Position numbers and translations under genes: made by a program | The notes under the pieces: model-generated | Told to the model about the DNA's origin: nothing | What the model saw: the letters and a program-made list of their open reading frames with translations, nothing else | Database searches by the model: none | NCBI GenBank assembly: GCA_965365655.1 | Contig: CBDUCN010000304.1 | Location: 1-6,196, forward strand | Origin: JBFHNV01 sp965365655 | GTDB lineage: Bacteria > Pseudomonadota > Gammaproteobacteria > HK1 | Direction: 5' to 3' | DNA: 6,196 bases | Shown here: piece by piece, positions 1 to 6,196 of the stretch | How positions within the stretch are numbered: the first letter of the stretch is position 1 | Layout of the letters: each line of letters starts with the position of its first letter

Positions 1-117
1 GAACGCGTCCGCGCGCAGCCACGGCAGGCGCGGCGCCTGCCGCCGGCCCGGCGCGACGGCGCGCCCACGCAGCAGGCGGCGGCGACCGGGATCGGGCTGC
101 CCGCCCGGCACGCTCAC
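1..117 (-). CDS. napF: NapF, ferredoxin-type protein of periplasmic nitrate reduction (5' part only)
   Basis: This is the first 39 codons of a gene that runs off the left edge in frame. It begins with GTG at 117-115, which overlaps the napE stop as GTGA; a second in-frame GTG is two codons later. No Shine-Dalgarno sequence is evident, which suggests coupling to napE translation. The visible N-terminus has the basic RRRLLRGR block (residues 12-19) followed by RLPW (30-33). This resembles the start of known NapF proteins, which have an arginine-rich segment and a PPW-like motif ahead of their cysteine clusters. NapF is a cytoplasmic protein with several [4Fe-4S] clusters that is associated with the catalytic subunit NapA. 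All cluster cysteines lie outside the window, so the call rests on this short motif plus the position directly after napE. Confidence 0.75.
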   Translation of the reverse strand, partial: MSVPGGQPDPGRRRLLRGRAVAPGRRQAPRLPWLRADAF

Positions 118-266
118 GACGCCGGGGGCCCGGCGAACATCTGCAGGATCCAGACCAGGAAGCCGTATCCGCCGACGACGGCCACCGCGAGAATCGGCGC
201 CGCGAGCACGGCCAGGAACACGAACGCACGGCGTTCGTCGCTCTTCGTCACGGACTCTTCGGACAT
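114..266 (-). CDS. napE: NapE, small membrane protein of periplasmic nitrate reductase (TorE/NapE family)
   Basis: This 50-residue protein starts with ATG at 266-264 and ends with TGA at 116-114. An AGGGAG Shine-Dalgarno sequence lies at 278-273, six bases before the start. The N-terminus is polar and charged (residues 1-13), followed by one hydrophobic membrane segment (about 14-44) and a short tail ending GPPAS. The core APILAVAVVGGYGFLVWI (23-40) closely matches the conserved core of NapE/TorE proteins such as E. coli NapE, and the length is normal for the family. The exact biochemical role of NapE is not settled; it is an inner-membrane protein encoded with the nap system in many Pseudomonadota. 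It overlaps napF by 4 bp and is preceded by an FNR-type promoter. The family assignment is strong despite the short length. Confidence 0.92.
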   Translation of the reverse strand: MSEESVTKSDERRAFVFLAVLAAPILAVAVVGGYGFLVWILQMFAGPPAS

Positions 267-318
267 CGTCTGCTCCCTGCCGCGGCGCCCCGGTTCTCCG
301 GAGCGCGCTGTGCCGTCG

Positions 319-324
319 AACCTA
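319..324 (-). promoter_or_regulatory. Candidate -10 element of the napEF promoter
   Basis: Read on the minus strand this is TAGGTT, which keeps the three most important -10 positions (TA....T). It predicts a transcription start near position 312, about 45 bases upstream of the napE ATG. The centre of the FNR-type box at 348-361 would then lie at about -42.5, the usual arrangement for promoters where an FNR/CRP-family activator overlaps the -35 region. No good -35 hexamer is visible, as expected for an activator-dependent promoter. The hexamer alone is weak; the spacing to the box is what supports it. Confidence 0.5.
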
Positions 325-347
325 ACGAAAGAGACGTGCCCATCGCC

Positions 348-361
348 TTGACGCGGATCAA
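348..361 (-). promoter_or_regulatory. FNR/Anr/Dnr-type activator binding site upstream of napE
   Basis: The plus strand reads TTGAC-GCGG-ATCAA, matching the FNR consensus TTGAT-N4-ATCAA at nine of ten positions. It sits in a slightly longer perfect dyad, CCTTGA-N6-TCAAGG (346-363). Its centre (354.5) is about 42-43 bp upstream of the predicted napE start site. FNR senses oxygen through an iron-sulfur cluster and activates nap operons in several bacteria. The paralogous regulators Anr, Dnr and NnrR bind nearly the same sequence, so which one acts here cannot be told. Confidence 0.75.
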
Positions 362-369
362 GGCAACCG

Positions 370-388
370 GACGCACCGATCGGGCGTC
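370..388 (-). terminator. Short hairpin at the end of the transporter operon, possible weak terminator
   Basis: GACGC and GCGTC form a 5-bp stem around a CCGATCGGT-type loop (minus strand) that begins in the stop codon of the last transporter gene. No run of T follows, so it is not a standard intrinsic terminator. It may slow RNA polymerase or assist Rho-dependent ending, or it may be a chance product of the GC-rich sequence. Confidence 0.2.
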
Positions 389-1369
389 AGGCGTCGCCCG
401 GCGGCTCGCTGTCGTCGGCGAACAGGCAGGCGGTGGGGTGGTCCACGCGGTCCGCGACGAGCGGCGGCACGCGCTCACGGCATACCGCCTCGGCGCGGTA
501 GCAACGCGGGTGGAACGCGCAGCCGGGCGGCGGGTGTGCGGCGCCGGGCGGCTCGCCGCGGATCGCGATCGGCGTGCACCGCTCGCCGGGGACCGGCACC
601 GCCGAGAGCAGCACTCGCGTGTACGGATGCCGCGGGCGCGCGAACAGCGTCTCGCGCGACCCGTGCTCCACGACTCGCCCCAGATACATCACCGCGATCT
701 CGTCGCTCAGGGCCTCCACCACCGCGAGGTCGTGGGCGATGAACAGGTAGGCCACGCCGCGCGCGCGCTGGATCTGGGCCAGCAGCCCGAGCACCTGCGC
801 CTGCACGGTCACGTCCAGCGACGACACGGCCTCGTCCAGCACGACGAGCGCCGGGTCCACCGCCAGCGCGCGCGCAATCGCGACTCGCTGCGCCTCGCCG
901 CCGGAGAGCTGGTGCGGGAAGCGCGCGGCGTGCTCCGGCGTGAGACCGACGGCCGCCAGCGTCTCGTCCGCCTTGCGGCGGCGCTCGCGCGGACCGGCGC
1001 CCGTGAGCGCCTGCAGCGGGCCCTCGATCAGCGTACGCACGCGCTTGCGCGGGTTGAGGGAGCTCGTGGGGTGCTGGAACACCATCTGCACGCGGCGGTG
1101 GAACGCGCGGCGCGCCGCGCTGCCGCGCAGATCCACGTCGCGGCCGTCGAGCAGGATGCGTCCCGCGCTGGGCGCGAGCAGCCCGGTGAGCACCCGTGCG
1201 AGCGTGGTCTTGCCGCATCCCGACTCGCCGACGAGCCCGAGCGTGCACCCGGCGCGGATGCCCAGCGACACGTCCTCCAGCGCGCGCACCCGCGGCGCGC
1301 GCCCGCCCGGCAATCGGCGCTCGCCACCGAAGCGGCGGCAGATCCCGCGCGCCTCCAGCACCACCTCGC

Positions 1370-1373
<4 letters not shown>
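387..1373 (-). CDS. DppF/OppF-type ATPase of a peptide/nickel-family ABC importer
   Basis: This 328-residue cytoplasmic ATPase powers the importer encoded upstream, paired with the ATPase half of the fusion protein. The nucleotide-binding motifs are all present: Walker A GESGCGKT (49-56), Q-loop Q100, signature LSGGE (156-160), Walker B LVVLDE (176-181), D-loop SSLD (184-187) and switch histidine H214. The C-terminal oligopeptide-transporter region begins near HPYTRVLLSAVP (249-260). It ends with four cysteines (C285, C291, C298, C316) in the GCxFHPRC pattern typical of this family, which in some members is thought to hold an iron-sulfur cluster. The ATG start at 1373 overlaps the upstream stop as ATGA. 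It has no clear Shine-Dalgarno sequence, so translation probably relies on coupling. An in-frame upstream extension to 1538 is arginine-rich, lies inside the preceding gene and is not used here. The substrate is unknown. Confidence 0.93.
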
Positions 1374-3130
<1,757 letters not shown>

Positions 3131-3134
3131 CGCG

Positions 3135-4088
3135 TCACGCCTCCACCCGCGGATCGATCGAGCGCTGCACCAGATCGGTCGCGAGGTTCACCAGCACGTA
3201 TGCGCTCGAGAGCACCACCACCGTGCCCTGGACCAGCAGCAGATCGCGCGCCGCGATCGCGTCCACCATCGTGCGCCCCAGTCCGGGCCACTGGAACACC
3301 GTCTCGATGTAGATCGCTCCGCCCAGCACGAAGCCCGCCTGCAGGCCGATCACCGGCACGACGCGCGCGAGTGCCGCACGGAACGCGTGCCGGTAGAGGA
3401 CGTGCGCCTCGCTCAGGCCCTTCGCGCGCGCGAAGCGTACGTAGCCCCGCTCCAGCACCTCCAGCATCGCGGTGCGTTGCAGGCGCGCGATCACGCCGGC
3501 CGGCACCACCCCGAGCGACAGCGCCGGCAGCACGAGGTGCACGACGCGATCGGCGAGGCCGCCAGCGCCGGGCCCGTACAGCCCGCTGATCCCGCTCACC
3601 GGGAGCAGCGGCAGCCACACCGCGAACACGAGCATCAGCAGCATCGCGAGCCAGAACGACGGCGTGGAGATGCCGGCCACTCCGGCAAGCGTCAGCAGCC
3701 GGTCCGGCCAGCGCGCACGGTGCACCGCGGCGACGGTTCCGGCGAGCAGGCCGAGCAGCGTCCCGGGCAGCAGCGCGGCGGCGGCCAGCACCAGCGTGGC
3801 CGGCAGGCGTTCCTCGATCACGGCCCGCACCGGGCGGTCCAGCGAGTACGCGCGTCCGAGCTCGCCGTGGAGCAGATTGTCCAGCCACGCCAGGTAGCGT
3901 GCCGGCAGCGGCTGATCCAGGCCCAGCGAGCGCTCCAGCGCGGCGGCGCGCTCCGGCGTCGCGTAGGGCCCGAGGATCGCGAGCGCGGTGTCACCCGGGA
4001 TCACCGCCATCAGCACGAACACCACCAGCGTGATGCCCAGCAGCACCAGGGGCAGCTGCAGCACGCGCCGCGCGAGGTAGCCGATCAT
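3135..4088 (-). CDS. DppB/OppB-type permease of a peptide/nickel-family ABC importer
   Basis: This 317-residue inner-membrane protein forms half of the translocation channel with the permease domain of the downstream fusion. It opens with the family-typical MIGYLARRVLQLPLVLLG. Six hydrophobic segments are visible at about 9-30, 96-120, 133-160, 183-200, 236-262 and 284-306. The EAA loop (about 216-247, with the core RAKGLSEAHVLYRHAFR) is the contact for an ATPase. It ends with the usual DLVQRSIDPRV motif of DppB-like proteins, and the length is normal. The ATG at 4088 overlaps the binding-protein stop as ATGA. A good AAGGAG site lies eight bases upstream. A longer in-frame reading up to 5057 runs through the binding-protein gene in another frame and is rejected as a start. 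Confidence 0.95.
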   Translation of the reverse strand: MIGYLARRVLQLPLVLLGITLVVFVLMAVIPGDTALAILGPYATPERAAALERSLGLDQPLPARYLAWLDNLLHGELGRAYSLDRPVRAVIEERLPATLVLAAAALLPGTLLGLLAGTVAAVHRARWPDRLLTLAGVAGISTPSFWLAMLLMLVFAVWLPLLPVSGISGLYGPGAGGLADRVVHLVLPALSLGVVPAGVIARLQRTAMLEVLERGYVRFARAKGLSEAHVLYRHAFRAALARVVPVIGLQAGFVLGGAIYIETVFQWPGLGRTMVDAIAARDLLLVQGTVVVLSSAYVLVNLATDLVQRSIDPRVEA

Positions 4089-5680
4089 CGTGTGCGCTCC
4101 TTGTGCACGCCGGCGAGATGCAGGAAGAACGAGGGCTCCAGCGTGAGCCCGCGCACGCGCACTCGGGCCACCGCGTTCTGCTTCCAGCTGGCGACGAACA
4201 GCCACGGCGCGTCCCCGTGCACGAGGCGCTGCACGCGCGAGTACAGCCGCGCGCGCCCGGACCGGTCGGTGGCGCGTCGGGCGCGCTCGACGAGGCGATC
4301 CACCTCGGGGTTGTCGTACCAGCCCGAGTTGAAGCCCTGAGGCGGATGCGCCGCCGAACGCAGCGCGAGGAACGGCAGGGTGTCCGGGTCGTTGGTCATC
4401 CACGCCATCTCGGCCATGTGCACGCCGCGGTCCAGCCCCGCATTGACCTTGTCGAGGAAGGTGTTCCACTCGTATGTCTCGATGCGCACGCGGATCCCCA
4501 CTGCCGCGAGGTCGGCCTGTATCGCGGTCGCCATCTGCACCGGTGCGAGCATGCCGGAGCCGCCCTGTGGTGCGAGCAGCACCACGTCGACGCCGTCGCC
4601 GTGACCGGCCGCCTCGACCAGCGCGCGCGCACGCGCAGGGTCGTGCGGGTAGGGCGAGACGCGACCGTCCAGCGCCCAGCGGAACGCCGCCGGCACCGGG
4701 CCCGCGGCAACCGTGGCCGTGCCCTGCAGCACCCGCTCGACCAGCGCGCGCTTGTCCACGGCGAGATTGGCGGCGCGGCGCATGCGCACGTCGTCGAAGG
4801 GCGGCTCGCGCACGTTGAGGATCACGAACCACAGGTGGGGCCCCGCCTGCTCGTGCACGCGGAACGCGCTCGCGCGGCGGAACCAGCCGACGTGGTCGGC
4901 CGACACCTCGGGCACGATGTCCAGGCCGCCGCTCCTCAGCTCCGCGACGCGCGTCATCGGGTCGATCAGGGGGCGGAACACCAGCCGGCGGCTGCGCGCG
5001 TGCTCGCCCCAGTAGCGGTCGTTCCGGGTCAGCATCACACGGCGTCCGCCCTCCCACGCCTCGAACGCGAACGGGCCGGTACCCGACGGGTGGCGGCCCA
5101 CGTCCTTGCCGTGGCGCCTCACTGCTGCCGGCGAGAGCATCAGGCCGGTGGGATACGCGAGGTTGGACAGCAGCGGCGCGAACGGCGCGTCGAGTCGCAG
5201 CACCACCTCGTGCGTGCCCGGCACCAGCACTTCGCGCACGCGCTCGAAGAAGAACGCCAGCGGAAACGGTCCGGTGTCGTGGTACGGATGGTCCTCGCGC
5301 AGCATGCGCTCGAAGTTGAACTTCACCGCCTGCGCGTCAAACGGCGTGCCGTCGTGGAAGCGCACACCCTCGCGCAGCCGGAAGCGGTACTCGAGGCCGT
5401 CGTCGGAGACCGACCAGCCGGTCGCGAGCGCCGGCGCAGGCTCGAGCGTTCCGGGCGCGTACCGCACCAGACCCTCGTAGACGTTGACCAGGATCCGGAA
5501 GTCGTTGAGCGCGGTGGTCACGTGCGGATCCAGCGACCTCGGCTCGGCGTTCAGGCCCACCGCGAGGGTGTCGTCGGGCGGGCGTGCGGCATCGGGGGCG
5601 AAGACCAGCGCCACCGCCGCCACGAGCACCGTGGCGGCGAGCAGCGCGGTCAGGATCTGCAGGGCGTGGGGACGTGTCAG
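4085..5680 (-). CDS. Periplasmic substrate-binding protein of a peptide/nickel-family ABC importer (SBP family 5, DppA/OppA-like)
   Basis: This is the ligand-capturing subunit of the importer. Recognisable family-5 features (numbered from the CTG start) are EPRSLDPH (46-53), ATGWSVSDDGLEYRFRLREG (86-105) with FHDGTPF next, GTGPF (200-204) and the late AWMTNDPD segment (426-433). The reading frame is open back to a stop at 5746-5744 but has no ATG or TTG there. The first ordinary start, GTG at 5629, would leave only 11 hydrophobic residues with no positive charge, and it has no ribosome-binding site. CTG at 5680 has GGAG seven bases upstream and restores a full signal sequence (TRPH then about 20 hydrophobic residues from I9), giving 531 residues. 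I chose it; 5629 is the conventional alternative (514 residues). No lipobox cysteine is present, and the protein appears to have no cysteine at all. The signal may be cleaved or act as an anchor. It leads the operon and overlaps the next gene by 4 bp. The ligand cannot be deduced. Confidence 0.9.
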   Translation of the reverse strand: MTRPHALQILTALLAATVLVAAVALVFAPDAARPPDDTLAVGLNAEPRSLDPHVTTALNDFRILVNVYEGLVRYAPGTLEPAPALATGWSVSDDGLEYRFRLREGVRFHDGTPFDAQAVKFNFERMLREDHPYHDTGPFPLAFFFERVREVLVPGTHEVVLRLDAPFAPLLSNLAYPTGLMLSPAAVRRHGKDVGRHPSGTGPFAFEAWEGGRRVMLTRNDRYWGEHARSRRLVFRPLIDPMTRVAELRSGGLDIVPEVSADHVGWFRRASAFRVHEQAGPHLWFVILNVREPPFDDVRMRRAANLAVDKRALVERVLQGTATVAAGPVPAAFRWALDGRVSPYPHDPARARALVEAAGHGDGVDVVLLAPQGGSGMLAPVQMATAIQADLAAVGIRVRIETYEWNTFLDKVNAGLDRGVHMAEMAWMTNDPDTLPFLALRSAAHPPQGFNSGWYDNPEVDRLVERARRATDRSGRARLYSRVQRLVHGDAPWLFVASWKQNAVARVRVRGLTLEPSFFLHLAGVHKERTR

Positions 5681-5691
5681 CGCGGATCTCC
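5678..5691 (-). promoter_or_regulatory. Ribosome-binding site and likely CTG start codon of the binding-protein gene
   Basis: Minus-strand GGAG (5691-5688) is followed by seven bases and then CTG (5680-5678), which is ideal start spacing. It sits within GGCGGAGAT, the only purine-rich Shine-Dalgarno-like sequence near the start of this frame. Initiation at CTG is rare in bacteria, but it is the only choice that both follows a ribosome-binding site and gives a complete signal sequence. Confidence 0.55.
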
Positions 5692-5715
5692 GCCGGTGCG
5701 CGTGGGCTGCCGTCC

Positions 5716-5721
5716 ATCTTA
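5716..5721 (-). promoter_or_regulatory. Candidate -10 box for the ABC importer operon
   Basis: Minus-strand TAAGAT matches four of six positions of TATAAT, including TA and the final T, and is the most AT-rich spot in the gap. It predicts a start near 5709, giving a leader of about 28 bases before the CTG start. The best -35 candidate, GTGACG (5747-5742), matches four of six positions but lies 20 bp upstream, which is too far for a strong promoter. An activator may be needed. Confidence 0.4.
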
Positions 5722-5762
5722 ACGGTGCACCGCGCGCTGCCCGTCACGGCCGGACGGTGCAC
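5722..5762. repeat. 9-bp direct repeat ACGGTGCAC beside the importer promoter
   Basis: ACGGTGCAC occurs at 5722-5730 and again at 5754-5762, 32 bp apart start to start, which is about three helical turns. On the minus strand the proximal copy (GTGCACCGT) directly abuts the TAAGAT box. Same-face repeats at a promoter are a common layout for regulator binding sites, but no regulator gene is in the window, so this is only a candidate operator. Confidence 0.35.
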
Positions 5763-5812
5763 GCACGGCGTCTTCAGCAGGCGCATCGTCGTTCCTGCGC
5801 GAGAAGGTGATC

Positions 5813-6196
5813 TCAGCGCAGCTCGGCCCAGCGATGACAACTCGTGACGTGATCGTTGACCATCCCGACGGCCTGCATGAAGGCGTAGCAGGTCGTCGGC
5901 CCGACGAAGCGGAAGCCGCGGCGCTTGAGCTGCGCGCTCATGCGCCGCGACTCCTCGGTCTGCGCCGGCACGTCGCCGGCACGGGTGAAGCGATTGCACC
6001 GCGGGGTGCCGCCGACGAAGCCCCACGCGAAGGCCGCGAAGTCCTCGCCCGCGTCGCGCATCGCGAGGTACGCCCTCGCGTTCGCGACGAAGGCCTCGAT
6101 CTTGCCGCGGTGGCGCACGATGCCGGGGTCCTTCACGAGGCGCTGCACGTCGCGCGCGGTGAAGCGCGCGATGCGCGCCGGGTCGAAGCCGGCGAA
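5813..6196 (-). CDS. tag: DNA-3-methyladenine glycosylase I, Tag (3' part only)
   Basis: The last 127 residues are present; the frame is open to the right edge, so the gene starts outside the window. A GTG at 6148 is internal, because the residues before it (FAGFDPARIARFTARD) continue the family alignment. Tag removes 3-methyladenine from alkylated DNA as the first step of base excision repair in the cytoplasm. Supporting motifs are GIVRHRGKI (fragment residues 25-33), NARAYL, FAWGFVGG, LKRRGFRFVGPTTCYAFMQA and GMVNDHVTSC. H116 and C120 of the fragment correspond to the C-terminal His and Cys of the Tag zinc site; the N-terminal Cys and His ligands are off the window. E. coli Tag has 187 residues, so roughly 60 are missing here. 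The gene reads toward the importer operon but is separated from it by 132 bp and a likely promoter. Confidence 0.95.
   Translation of the reverse strand, partial: FAGFDPARIARFTARDVQRLVKDPGIVRHRGKIEAFVANARAYLAMRDAGEDFAAFAWGFVGGTPRCNRFTRAGDVPAQTEESRRMSAQLKRRGFRFVGPTTCYAFMQAVGMVNDHVTSCHRWAELR

Noticed and set aside
337..343. TGCCCAT as a NarL/NarP heptamer near the napE promoter
   Set aside because: It has one mismatch to TACCCAT and no paired heptamer at the usual spacing, so chance occurrence is likely.
4089..5057. Upstream extension of the DppB-type permease frame
   Set aside because: It is an out-of-frame reading of the binding-protein gene. The true start has AAGGAG eight bases upstream and begins with the family N-terminus.
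5741..5757. CCGTC-N7-GACGG hairpin downstream of tag as a terminator
   Set aside because: The stem is only 5 bp with no T-run, and such short pairings are common in DNA of this composition.
5337..5786. ATG at 5786 (with AGGA upstream) and ATG at 5717 as starts for the binding protein
   Set aside because: Both are in a different frame from the binding protein and give Arg/Pro-rich sequence without a signal peptide. The one at 5717 also overlaps the candidate -10 box. A frameshift would be needed to use them.

Overview
The window is a very GC-rich segment (third codon positions almost all G or C) from a Gram-negative bacterium. A nitrate-reductase napEF start, a Tag DNA glycosylase and a Dpp/Opp-type importer point to Pseudomonadota, most likely gamma- or betaproteobacterial. 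This placement is inferred from gene content only. Every supported gene lies on the minus strand, so the biological order runs from high to low coordinates. No stretch over 300 bases lacks a gene. The two real gaps are 267-386 (120 bp) and 5681-5812 (132 bp), and both look like promoter regions.

Region by region, in transcription order: (1) 6196-5813 is the 3' part of tag, 3-methyladenine DNA glycosylase I, whose N-terminus lies outside the window. (2) 5812-5681 is a gap with a candidate -10 box, a 9-bp direct repeat and a ribosome-binding site. (3) 5680-387 is a compact four-gene ABC importer operon of the dipeptide/oligopeptide/nickel family: a periplasmic binding protein, a DppB-type permease, one polypeptide joining a DppC-type permease to a DppD-type ATPase, and a DppF-type ATPase. 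The junctions are a 4-bp ATGA overlap, a 4-bp gap and another 4-bp ATGA overlap, so the genes are almost certainly co-translated. (4) 386-267 is a gap with an FNR-type box 42-43 bp upstream of a predicted start site. (5) 266-1 holds the small gene napE (50 aa) and the start of napF, which overlap by 4 bp. This is the leading edge of a periplasmic nitrate reductase operon that continues off the left edge.

How the parts work: the binding protein would capture a peptide-like or related ligand in the periplasm, the two permease domains form the channel, and the two ATPase domains power uptake. The substrate cannot be read from the sequence. The nap genes would take part in periplasmic nitrate reduction and appear to be under oxygen-responsive control. 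Nothing links the two systems beyond adjacency.

I do not see an undescribed system here. The points most worth checking are the apparent CTG start of the binding protein, the permease-ATPase fusion, the short napE gene with its FNR-type promoter, and a direct repeat beside the transporter promoter.
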